Below are positions 47,426-60,002 of a stretch of DNA of 64,000 nucleotides, in pieces. Position 1 is the first letter of the stretch. Each line of letters begins with the position of its first letter. The DNA comes from Cunninghamella blakesleeana (taxonomy: Eukaryota; Mucoromycota; Mucoromycetes; Mucorales; Cunninghamellaceae), in contig JAFCIZ010000007.1 in assembly GCA_017871115.1 (NCBI GenBank), forward strand, positions 1,302,001-1,366,000, written 5' to 3'. The notes under the pieces are model-generated. The model was not told where the DNA came from and did no database searches. It worked only from the letters and a program-made list of their open reading frames with translations. Position numbers and translations under genes: made by a program.

Positions 47426-47709
47426 GGTGATGATGATGGTATGGCGGATGATATAATTTGCGTTGATGATGGTAAATGAAATGAAGCAGAAGAAGTAATA
47501 GATGATGGCAAATGTGATGGCAATGATCTCGAAGGATAAATGGTAGATGTGAACACAAATGTTTGAGTAATAGTAACAACGTTAGCTTTAAATGGTTTTA
47601 ACTGAATGTCAGTGTTATATATATTTTTTATTGGTATTAACAGCGGTGGTGATTCTGATAGTTGATTTTGATTTCTATCTACAAATATATTCCATCTTTT
47701 CCCTTTCAT
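46194..47709 (-). CDS. Orphan single-pass membrane protein with Ser-rich ectodomain and poly-Q tail
   Basis: Two exons (47709-46474, 46358-46194) give 466 residues. I do not recognise the family. Residues 58-120 are a Ser/Pro-rich stalk with a run of Ser, of the kind that is O-mannosylated in fungal wall sensors. One hydrophobic helix spans about 128-152 (LLTFAVVGILCLLSLIVFFL), followed by basic residues, so the remaining 310 residues should be cytosolic. The tail has a block with LDLWEKRQQQRQ and a Gln run, an acidic DEDDDNND stretch, and ends with VVLARRILKASALEL. The layout resembles Wsc/Mid2-type sensors, but there is no clear N-terminal signal peptide or Cys-rich domain. A missed upstream exon with the signal peptide is possible. 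Confidence 0.7.
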
Positions 47710-47731
47710 TATTTATAACATGAATAAATTT

Positions 47732-47774
<43 letters not shown>

Positions 47775-48238
47775 AATTAATCAATAACAACAACAAAAGA
47801 AAAGAAAATAAAATAAAAAAAGAGAAAAAAGAGAAAAAAGAGCAAATGAAAAAAGGGGATAATAATAAAAAAGGTCAATATACGAATTTTAAATATTAAA
47901 AAAGTCCATTCATATTTGGATATAGTCTAAAAAAAATCACTATTGATTTATTTAAATGATAAATATATAAATTTATATAATAAATATATATTTAAAATAA
48001 TAATATTATTTAAAAAAAATAAAAAAAATATACAATACAATTTATAATAACTGTAATAAAAATATATGCAAAATCAAATATAAATGCTAATAACATAAAA
48101 ATGAAAAAATAAAATAAAATATATAACTATACTAAAAAGAGTGAAGGATCATAAAAAAATTACAATACTGTTTGATATGATGAATGATATAAAAACAAAC
48201 AAATAAATAAAAAATAATTGAAAGGTGAGTTGATTTTT
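47710..48238. other. Spacer with AAT repeat
   Basis: Between the ammonium transporter 3' end and the membrane-protein 5' end. An AAT array occupies about 47735-47772, right upstream of the ATG at 47709. The rest is extremely A/T-rich without a gene. Confidence 0.6.
47735..47772. repeat. AAT trinucleotide repeat in a probable promoter
   Basis: About twelve tandem units within 65 bases of the start codon of the membrane-protein gene, so length changes could affect its expression. Confidence 0.85.
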
Positions 48239-50930
48239 TTATGCTTTTGATTTTTGTTTCATTTCTGAAGATGAAGATGATGACGATGACGAAGTGGTAG
48301 GTGTATTATGATTTGAACCATGAATTTCAGACATTGAATGACCAATAGAGTGAATAATATCTTCTTCGTTTTGGTTTTCTTCTCTTATTTTAGCTTGTGT
48401 TTTTTGATAAAGATCACCGCCGGTAGGTTCTATGATTTCTTGCATACGAATGGCACCTAAATCTTTTTGTTGGCTATAGTCCAACATAACGGGCTCTTCA
48501 ATTAAATCAGGTACACCTTTAATAACAGTTTTATCATTTGACATCATCAACTTCTTAATCCCTTTAAATGGATTATTTTTCTTTTTTTGTTTCATTGAAG
48601 AGCCTACAGTGGTACTACTGGCATCATTAATACAATGTATTTGAGGTTTATCGTCATCAATAGAATTAGCAGACGCAGCATCATCACGAGAGGATCTGGA
48701 TTGAGTTTGTTGTTCTTCAAAAGGTAAATAAGCATAGGCTCTTTCACCCATTTCTGCCCAATCTGTTCCCATTAATTCGGCTTCATCATTTAATCTTAAT
48801 TTCAATGATGGAATCAAATTAATTACTAAAAGAATAATATAACTATTTAATGAAAAAAAGGGAAGAAAAAAAAAATTAGATCAATTTTAAAAATGCTTTT
48901 AATATTCTTATGAATAAGTGTATATATTTACGTGACAACAAATGACCAAGCTGACACAACAACAATGCCAAGTAATTGAAGAGGTACTTGCATCCAGTTA
49001 CCATCTAACCAACCACCTTTTTGAATATCTGCTAAAGGAGTTCCTTCAGGATAACCAAGAGCAATCACACTTTGTTGGGCAAAAATACCAGTTAAAACAA
49101 GGCCCACCAAACCACCAATATAATGGACAGCAAACACATCTAAAGCATCATCAAATCTATATTTATGTTTATAGTTTAAAGCAATATTGCATATGGCAGA
49201 TCCAAAGAAACCGAAAGCTAAAGAACTACTAGGAGAAACAAATCCAGACCCAGGTGTAACAGTAGCTAATCCAGCAACAGCACCAGTACATAAACCAATG
49301 ATACTCCACTTTCTAGCATGACGATAATCCATCAATACCCAAACGACACCTCCAACACAACCTGCTAAATGAGTGCATACTAAAGAATTGACGCTTCTAG
49401 CATTAGCTGCAAAGGCACTACCAGCATTAAATGCGAACCAACCTAAAAAAATAATAAAAGAATATATGAATATATGTTGGTTATTTATAAACTTATTTTC
49501 ATCAAGCTATTAGCATTATTATTTATTTTATTTACCAAACCACATTAAAGCTAAACCAAGAAAAACGAATGAAACATTATGAGGAGTATTTACATTTTCG
49601 TCATAATCTCTACGTTTTCCTAAAACCATAGCGTAAGCAACAGCAGCTAAACCACTAGAACAGTGAACAGTAATACCACCAGCAAAATCCATCACTCCCA
49701 TTAAAGCCAACCAACCATTTGGTCCCCAAGTCCAATAAGTAATAACATCTATAATAAAAGATGATAATAAAAAAAAAATATTAAAATTAAAATTTTGGTC
49801 TGATCGGGAAATCTTTACTACATCCCCAAAAAAAGTTTTTTTTTTTTTACCATAAACAAGAGTAGTCCAAACAAAGATAAAAATAATGGCTGGTCCAAGC
49901 TAAAAGTTATTAAGATAATTATAAAATTTGAGTTTTTATTTTTTCCATATTTATTCATATATTTATTCATATAAAAATATCACTTACCGACATACGTTCA
50001 GCAGCTGATCCAAAAGCAAGTGCTATAATAAATAATAAATAATAGAATTAATATGAATGAATGAATTCCGAGGAATTGTAGGGTTTTTTTCTTAGAAATT
50101 AATGATTATCTATCGGAGGTTGAAACACCGATCCGAAAGATCTATATCAAGTATGTAGTACATGGATGATTCAACAACAAACAAAAAATAAATAAAATTA
50201 ATCAATGTCATTTACCTGGAGTTATACATGCAAACATTGCTTGGAAACAAAAGAAAGCAGAAGATGGAATTGTATGACTTGGTAATAATGGTGCAGATCC
50301 AACATTTCTTAATAAAAATAAAGCTAAACAATAATAAATAAAAAAAATAAAAGAAAAGAGGAGAAATAAAGAGTGAGAAAGGAATAAATAAAAATGTAAA
50401 AATTTTTATGTAGGCTGTCTATTTTCATGTGATGACTATATTGATTGTCATTATTATTATTATTAAAATTTACATGAATCCCCGAAAAATTTACTTCCAG
50501 TTGGTGAAAAAGCTAATGAATAACCTATCAAATACCACTAAACAATATATAAGAGTAAATATACATACATATATATATATATATACAAATTTGAAAATAA
50601 ATGAAAACCACGTCTTAAAATATAAAATACCTGTATGGAAACTACACCAACAGATAATAAACAAAGATACATTAATGAAAGTGCGTTTTTAGCTCTTGCA
50701 AGACCAGCATAAAAGAATCCTAAAGCAGGACACTATATGTATAAACAAGAATTGTTTATAAGAAAGTTTTGATTAAAATGATTAGATTCTTTTATTGTTA
50801 ATGGTTATGTTTGTATTCCATATGATAAGATAATCATAAAAAATAGTCTATGTTATACCATTAAAAATACAAAACAAGCTGACACCATAACAAAAGCGGT
50901 ATCACCTTTATCTATAATTGCTTCCACCAT
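48239..50930 (-). CDS. Ammonium transporter (Amt/Mep family)
   Basis: Nine exons (50930-50859, 50732-50631, 50537-50474, 50323-50216, 50022-49988, 49899-49851, 49748-49536, 49442-48932, 48842-48239) give 585 residues. Amt/Mep proteins carry ammonium across the plasma membrane. Seen are GDTAFVMVSACFVFLMCPALGFFYAGL, MQAMFACITPALAFGSAAERM-type helix 4 (here FCFQAMFACITP, ALAFGSAAERM), both pore histidines (GGITVHCSSG and DVFAVHYIGG) and the conserved WFGWFAFNAGSA. The tail after helix 11 (NLIPSLKLRLNDEAELMGTDWAEMGERAYAYLP) is the regulatory segment that couples the trimer. About 140 extra polar residues follow, S/Q-rich and ending EMKQKSKA. For the last junction I used the acceptor at 48843, because the nearer one breaks the frame and loses YIILLVINLIP. 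Confidence 0.95.
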
Positions 50931-52648
50931 TTTTTTTAGCTGATTATATGATTAATAAGTATTATATTATACAATAAATAAAAATAAAATAAAAAAGAAA
51001 ATAAAAAAAGGAAGTGAAAAAAAAAAAAGGAATATTTATACAAAAAAAAGTAGGGAAGAATGAAAAAAGGGAGAGAGAAAGAGAGATGAATAAAAAAAAA
51101 TAGAAAAAAAAAGATGAAAATATTAAAAATGGAAAGCGTAGAGATAAGAACTATGATTATTGTGTATGACTTTGATAAGAGAAAAAAAAATAATAATCGT
51201 ATCTTCCACCAACGAAATTGTAGAGATAATCATTTGAATTCCGCTTTATTTGATTTTTTTAGTAAATAATGATTTTTCTTACCAATTAACTAGATCTATT
51301 TACTCTTTCTTTTTTAATCAATCATATGTTTTATTATTTAAGCTATATGATTATAGCGATTAAATAAGATCAAAATGATATATCTATTTAAACAAATAAA
51401 AACTATATATATACCATTTTTAGTTTATTTATTTTTTTAAAAAAATTTTATATGTTAGTATAAATATTTGTGCATATATATTCTATCAATACAGCATATT
51501 CCCTCACCCCTTAAAATTGCTGATATCTCTCACTATCTCGCTCACATTTGCGTTTATATATATTATATTATAATATAAAATCGCAAAATAGATTTCATTG
51601 TTTTAATCGTTGATGATAACTTTAATGACTTTTTTTGTTTCGGATTTTAAATCAACATGTGCCTTTCACGATACTATTACGTAGTTTATTAATACAAAAG
51701 ATGATATTTAATAACAATTTAAGATTGCTTCATATATATAATAATAATGGTTTTCAAGAAATGAATTAAATAGTATGTACCAAAGCATTATTATTATTAA
51801 TTCCAGAAATTAGCAATGACGATTATTAAAAATGACGTAATATAGATAACTTTTATTCCAACTCAACAAGTATTATATAGCTCATATATCAATATCTTTT
51901 TTTCTTTTTGTTAAATTTTATAAATTTTATTTAATGAAAACATAGTAGTTTCAATAGAATATTAAATAGCACATTATCAAATAAACATATATTTACAATA
52001 GTTATCTCGAGAATTTCAAGAGTTTCGAATAATTAAAGTCCTTAACTAACTATTACATTTTAAAATAATTCATATCACTAGAGCACTACTGTTTATTTTA
52101 TAGAAATGTAGATGATATTTTTTATGCTATAAATAAAAATAAAAGTAAAGAATTTAAACTAGAACCATCAATGATTTTTTTTTTTTTTTTTTTTTTTTTT
52201 CATAAAAAGAATTTACTAAATTTATTATAAAGTTTATTTTTTACTCCAGATCATCACTCTTCACAAGTTATATACTTTTGGAAAAACAATTAATCGAAAA
52301 TGTATATATATATATATATTAATCATACTTTGTTATATATAAGAGAAATTAATAAGATATTAACTGTCCATAAATTTTAAAGAAATAAAACTATTAATAT
52401 TCTTTATTTATAACTTTGTACTACTTTCTACTATTAATCTTTTTATTTTACATTCAATTTTCTTTAATATGATAAAAATTAAGAGTTTTCTGCCCTTAAA
52501 ACACGCTCAATAAGAGAAGAAAAAAAATGACTGCTACGTCTTAATAAAGAAAAAGAAAAATAGCTCCGGAGCTTAAAATATACATATATATTTTTTCAAT
52601 TATAGAAAACCTATTTTTTCTTTTCTCTTTCCTATTTTTTTTTTATTA
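50931..52648. other. Long divergent promoter region of the ammonium transporter and HIU hydrolase
   Basis: 1.7 kb with GATA motifs near the transporter side (listed separately), a 26-base T run at about 52175-52200, TA repeats near 52304-52318, and CT-rich runs before the hydrolase start (52617-52645). No reading frame of note. Confidence 0.5.
51143..51179 (+). promoter_or_regulatory. Paired GATAAG motifs upstream of the ammonium transporter
   Basis: GATAAG at 51143-51148 and 51174-51179, 213 and 244 bases upstream of the transporter ATG. A third GATAAG is in its first intron (50824-50829). Fungal ammonium permease genes are classic targets of GATA activators under nitrogen limitation. Function here is inferred. 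Confidence 0.5.
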
Positions 52649-53342
52649 ATGTCTTCTTCAAGACTTGACACTATCAAAAACCACTTGTCTGTAAGTACCT
52701 ATACAAGTATTTATACATTTTGAATATATGTTTATTTATTTAACTTTTTATCTTTTTTGCAATATAGCCTATGTCTGCCCATAAAAGCCCTATCACCTGT
52801 CACGTCCTTGTAGCTTCCTCTGGAACTCCTGGTAAAGGTGTTAACGTAAAGATTGAAAAGTTAGATAATAGCTCTTTCACCACTTTATCAACTGCGTAAG
52901 TATTCTTATTGTAATTTTATTTATTACTTTTTGTATAAATGGTTTATTTATTGTTTTTATTACTTTGGTATTTCAATAGACAAACCAATGACGATGGTCG
53001 TTGCCCAACTTTATTACCCCAAGGTTATAAAGCTGAAAAGGGTGTTTATAGAGTTACTTTCGAAACCCAAGAATACTTTAAAAAGATCGGTCAAGAATGC
53101 TTTTATCCTTATGTTCAGGTAATAATAAATAATGATGATAATATTAAAAGTGATCTAGAGAGAGAAAAAAAAAATATATAGTAATAAAGAAAAATAAAGA
53201 AATCGCTATATTAATTCTTTATCTACTTTTATTTTATTTATAAAATATATAGATTATTTTCGAATTAGCTAATCCTGAACAACACTATCATATCCCTCTT
53301 CTTCTTAGTCCTTATTCTTATACTACTTATCGTGGTAGTTAA
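52649..53342 (+). CDS. 5-Hydroxyisourate hydrolase (transthyretin-like), with PTS2 signal
   Basis: Four exons (52649-52690, 52768-52895, 52980-53118, 53253-53342) give 132 residues. The enzyme hydrolyses 5-hydroxyisourate, the product of urate oxidase, to OHCU in purine breakdown. The domain runs from PITCHVLVASSGTPGKGV through DDGRC, GVYRVTFET, FYPYV and HYHIPLLLSPYSYTTYRGS. The catalytic His residues (in TCHVL and HYHIP) and the C-terminal YRGS signature are intact. The 14-codon first exon encodes RLDTIKNHL, a fit to the PTS2 peroxisome signal (R-L-x5-H-L). Urate oxidation is peroxisomal, so import makes sense. A second ATG begins at codon 2 of exon 2, which would give a form without the signal. 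Confidence 0.95.
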
Positions 53343-53666
53343 ATGTATTATTATTACTATTATCATTATAAAAACACTTAAAATAAATTTTCTCACTTGT
53401 ATCATAATATTTTTTTAAAGCTCCTCAAGGGGTATAATTGGATTTTTAATTATACCACTACAAATATTAACCAATGAAAAGATGCGGGACAAGCTACACT
53501 AAAGTTTGCATGATCATCCATGCGAATAAATCTTTTATGACAACACTTTTTTATTTTATTATTACATAATATCTATAAAGAATAATGCTAGGAATAACAA
53601 TAAAAATATTGATACAATACGATGCTTTATTAATTTAACTAGAAAAAAATAAGTATAATTCGAAAC
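53343..53666. other. Short convergent intergenic region
   Basis: 324 bases between the hydrolase and STEEP1 stops; expected to hold both 3' ends. A small G/C-containing patch at 53430-53530 (CTCAAGGGG, GATGCGGGACAAGC) is unexplained. Confidence 0.5.
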
Positions 53667-53878
53667 CTATGCAGTAGATGGTTCTAATAGAGATGACGGT
53701 GGGATATTTCCTTGAACTTCGGTCAATGACCCATCTACAATATATGTATAAGTATCTGTTTTTCTTTCTTCTTTCATTTCATAAGCGACCAATAATTCAC
53801 AGCCTATAATATTTTATACATACATATATACATACACACGTACATATACATACATGAATATATTAGTATACTGGTATA

Positions 53879-53920
<42 letters not shown>

Positions 53921-54334
53921 TATATATATACTATATTATAATTTTATTTATTAATTTCTTACGTGGACAGTGGTATCTAAATTGTTTTTCAAAACCATCA
54001 GGTCTAAAATATAATAATTGATATAAAAAATGTAACACAAAAAGATAAAGATAAAATTAGCCATACTGCAAAAAATAAAAATGAAATTTATACTTTACCT
54101 TTTTATAATGACAGGTCCTTTTGAGTCGGCTGTTAGTTTATAAGTACGTTTCGTATTATCTACAATAATGGAATTATCTGTTTTTCTTCTTGGAAGTTGT
54201 CGTAAATCAAGATCTATCACTAATAGAAATTCTGAACATAAACAATAATAGACTTTTAATTTATGACGTTTACTATCGTTTGAATCATCAAAACTAGACG
54301 AGGAAATGGTAGATGATGATACAATTTTTGGCAT
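53667..54334 (-). CDS. STEEP1: STEEP1 (CXorf56/UPF0428) homologue, short form
   Basis: Three exons (54334-54099, 54003-53963, 53803-53667) give 137 residues. In animals STEEP1 aids exit of STING from the ER and is also found with late spliceosomes; its role in fungi is unknown. Matches in order are MPKIVSSSTISS, KVYYCLCSEFLLVIDLDLRQLPRRKTD, an insert with the conserved R-P-D/E-G, EKQFRYHCPRCELLVAYEM and TYIVDGSLT. The CLC and CPRC cysteines can form one zinc site. Human STEEP1 is about 220 residues; the coiled-coil tail after the VDG strand is absent and the stop is clear. The gene is divergent from the SR kinase, with 275 bases between. Confidence 0.88.
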
Positions 54335-56265
<1,931 letters not shown>

Positions 56266-56478
56266 AACACTCAGCTTTTTTTTATGATCTCTCCCCTTTT
56301 TTTATATTTTATTATACATGTATTTTAAATTCAGACTAAATCGATTTATTTAGAAACTTTTTTTTTTTTCTTCTATTTTTCTTTTTATCCCTCTTTTTTT
56401 TTTCTTCCTTTCTCTTCTCTCTTCCTCACACCCAAACTTATCAATATATATATATATATCTTCTCTGTAGAAATAAAA
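56266..56478 (+). promoter_or_regulatory. CT-rich promoter tract before the LEC1-like gene
   Basis: Bases 56351-56430 are almost pure C and T, followed by a TA repeat and a short leader. Such pyrimidine tracts sit just before transcription starts in many fungal genes. The whole gap is 213 bases. Confidence 0.5.
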
Positions 56479-59378
56479 ATGCAACTAACAGCAGTACAGC
56501 TTCATTATTTAAAAAAAGAACTGATCAAGTTAGAGGTGGATCGTGAATGGAAATGCCTTCAAACCTCTTGTACAGATTTATCTCATTTATTATCTACACC
56601 ATTACAGCTAACTTCAACTGCTTTAACAACAGCAGATTTACCTTTTTTCAGATTTATCTTTCAACAGTTTATTAAACCTTTTCCTTTATTAAAAAATCAA
56701 ACCTTAGAAAAACAAGAGTTATTTTGGGAACAGTGTCAATTATTTTTGCAAGAGTGGTATGAACATCAACCTTACACTTATATGCCACCAACCGCTCAGG
56801 AGTACCAAGAACGTCGTGCAATGATTACAAAATTAAAAAAAATGATGATTTCCTTTTTAACGTTATTAATAGAATGTGACCAGAAAGAAGAAAGTATATC
56901 GTTACTTATCAACAACAATAATGATGAGGTGCCTACTTCTATATCACGTGGCAAAAATACCGAGGCTAACTCCGACAGTGGTTTCACAACACCTACATCA
57001 TCCTATACTACAAAGAATAAAAATATGAATATGATTCATCATTCCAATTTATATCAAGTTAATATTATATCTGCTCAGCGTTTAGACCTTTCAACATCTA
57101 AACATTCTCCCTATCGCCTTCACAATTTACTACAGTCATCCTCTCCATCCTCAACCTCATCTACACATTTATATTTTATTATCGAACTAACCAACATCAA
57201 TGACAACACGACTTATTATATAGCAAGAAGACATAAAGATTTTCGTTTATTGGCTAAAAAATTAAGATCACAATTTCCAGAAAGAAAGGACATTCCTTCA
57301 GTACCTAAAAAAATTAGAAAGAAATACAATATTCATAATAATAATGATAAAGATAATGATATAAATGATGATGAGCTCTTGGGTGAAGTGGACAGAAGAA
57401 GATTAAAACATTTCTTACATCAATTAATGCTAATTCCACAAATATGCAAATCTCAATTATTTACTGATTTTTTATTATTAACAATTAATATGAATAAAAC
57501 TTCACCATCATCAGCAGCAGTAAAAATACAATATGATCAATTAAATGAAAAAGATATAAACAAACGGAAATCATTGGATGATCAATTACTAAAAGAGCAA
57601 GAAAATTATCAAAAATATATAGATGACACTTTGAATTCACTTGAAAACGATTTATTATTATTAAAACAACAGTTAATGAAACCTGGTGGATGTATTCAAA
57701 TATTAAACACGATTAAATCTACTCCGGATTGGAATGATTTACCACTTTATATAAAGAAATGCTTTGATTGGGGTAATTTATGGTAATGACAGTTGATTTA
57801 TGTGTATATATATATATTTATACTTAATTATTTATTCAATTATTTATTGCTAATACTTTTTTTTTTCTATTTTCTTCAGTTTTGCATTTACTTTACATAA
57901 ACAACTAGTTGTATCTGATTTAGCTATTGAAAATAGAAATCAATTAAAAAAAACGCATGCCTTTTTACCTTATCGTACATTGTCAGCTTTATTAACTTTT
58001 TCCAATCCAATTAGAATGGTTAAAGGAATGTTGGATTTATTTTTGGCAAGACCATTTGGTGGTAGCAGTCTTATGCAAAAGTAATAAATATATATACAAA
58101 TATAAAAGTTAAAATACTGACTTTTATTTATCCATTTATTCATTTTTATTTTTATTTTTATTAGAGTCATCTCCATTAATTTACAAGAAGAAATGGATTC
58201 CATACAAAAAGATATTAAAGAACTAGAGACTAAAATTAATCCAATGATATGTAATAAATTAAAGCAAGCAGTTTTAAAAAAACGAACATTGGAAGACTGT
58301 GATGATTTAGAAGGTAAAAAATGAAAAGTATATATATATATATATATATATTCTTTCGAAATACTCTTTTTTATTAATAGTTATATTATATTACCTATAA
58401 ATAGGGTTATCACCTATGGATGCCTTGTTATATGTCCTAAAACATTCTGATATTCAGCCTATATTAACAACTCATGAATTACAGAGCATTAGAATGGAGG
58501 AAAATGTAGATATTCAAAATGATGATGACAATAAAACTATTTATTGGAAAGATGTACAAAGAATATGGTATTTATATGGAAAGAGGCAAGATCAAGAGCA
58601 ATCTATGGATCTTTTACTTCAAGAATCTACAGGCACTATATTACAATCCATAGTCAGTATTCTTTATTCACCTTTAGCAGAAATTTATCAAGCAGCTGAT
58701 TTAGCACAAACTCTATATGATTTAAAAGATTTTATGGTTGATCTGATTGATGTTGTGTCTCAACTTGAAGAGCAACAAGAGAAAGAAGGTCTTTTCATCA
58801 CAACCTCCTCTCAAGAAAACATCCAACTTTTTATTGACTTGGTTTACCGTCATCAATCTTCCTTTTATCAGTTTGTACATAAAGTTCATACACAAACAAA
58901 ATCAACCTTATTCACAGATTTGATCGAATTCGTAGATCATTGGTTGAAACGCATTCAAAAAAATGATACTACATCATCATCGATAAAACCTAAATGGAAA
59001 TTAAATGAATTCTGGGATAAAGTTGATTTAATTCAAAAGGATGAACATGAATTAAAAAAAGAAATCGATATTTTATGTGACTATAATCGTTCAAAGAAAT
59101 TATATATTGTAGAAAAAAGGCAACATAAAATGAAAGTGATGATGAAGCAACAAGATGAAAACCAATGGTCAAATTATTGGTCAGATGATGATGACGACGA
59201 CGAGGATGATGATAATAATATTGATGTTGGCATTTATAATGAATCTAAAAATAATAATTCTAACTCTATCTATAATAATATGCCTATACCACCTTCAATA
59301 CCCCCACCTTCACTTATAATACCTAAATTACTGCCCGTTTTTATTAACCAAACCATTTCAACTCTTACTTACGAATAA
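56479..59378 (+). CDS. LEC1: LEC1/YPR097W-like PX-domain protein (PXB-PX-DUF3818)
   Basis: Four exons (56479-57782, 57880-58080, 58165-58313, 58405-59378) give 875 residues. Yeast Lec1 is a lipid-binding PX protein of lipid droplets and vacuole contact. The N-terminal region (MQLTAVQLHYLKKELIKLEV, then TTADLPFFRFIFQQFIKPFPLL) is the PXB part. The PX domain spans about residues 190-340, with YYIARRHKDFRLLAKKLRSQFP and PQICKSQLFTDFL. The C-terminal half matches DUF3818 (DWGNLWCFAFTLHKQLV, FSNPIRMVKGMLDLFLARPFG, MDALLYVLKHSDIQP). The basic R-R-H of the lipid pocket is kept. A short acidic D-run and P-rich tail end the protein. Domain order and length fit the family. Confidence 0.93.
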
Positions 59379-60002
59379 TCATTTATTAAAATTATTGTAA
59401 TTTTCTATATACAAATCCTGGTTCCTATTTTAATTTTATAAAACTTGAACAAGATAATTACTATTTGTATTGCTACTTATTATAAATCATATATAAAACT
59501 TTATTTATTTATATTTATTCTCATTAAATATATGCATTAAATTTACATTGAAAAAATTAAATATACATATATATATATATGCATATTATAATTAATAATA
59601 AACCTTCATTTAAATAAATTGTGCACTAATATCTACTTTTAATACATATATAATACTACGAGTATTATGATAAAAAACCAAATAATAATAATAATAATAA
59701 TAATAATAATTGCAAGTAAAAGATGTTCATTTTTTTTTATATATTAGGATGAATCTACAGTTTTTATGTGTTAATGAAGATACAATTCACAAAGACAAAA
59801 AAAAAAAAAAATAAGGGAATGTAAAAAATAAAATGAAATGAAATGAAAATAATAAAATACATTAAATAGTTAATATGATAACAATAATAATCTCTAAAAT
59901 ATTTAACAATAAAAAAGTAATAATGAAAATAAAAATAATAAAAAAAAACTCTTTTGGTATGTGTATATATTATATATAAATTTTAAAATATTCTTTTTTT
60001 TT
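59379..60002. other. Convergent intergenic region with AAT repeat
   Basis: Between the LEC1-like and MSS51 stops. An AAT array lies at about 59681-59709 and a TA repeat at about 59566-59580. No gene. Confidence 0.6.

Noticed and set aside
46793..47579. Poly-Cys and poly-His open frames across the membrane-protein gene
   Set aside because: They are other-frame readings of the CAG/TCA-type repeats of the real gene.
48817..48843. Acceptor at TTTTAG just before NLIPSLK in the ammonium transporter
   Set aside because: It breaks the frame and deletes part of the last membrane helix; the upstream TAG at 48843 gives YIILLVINLIP.
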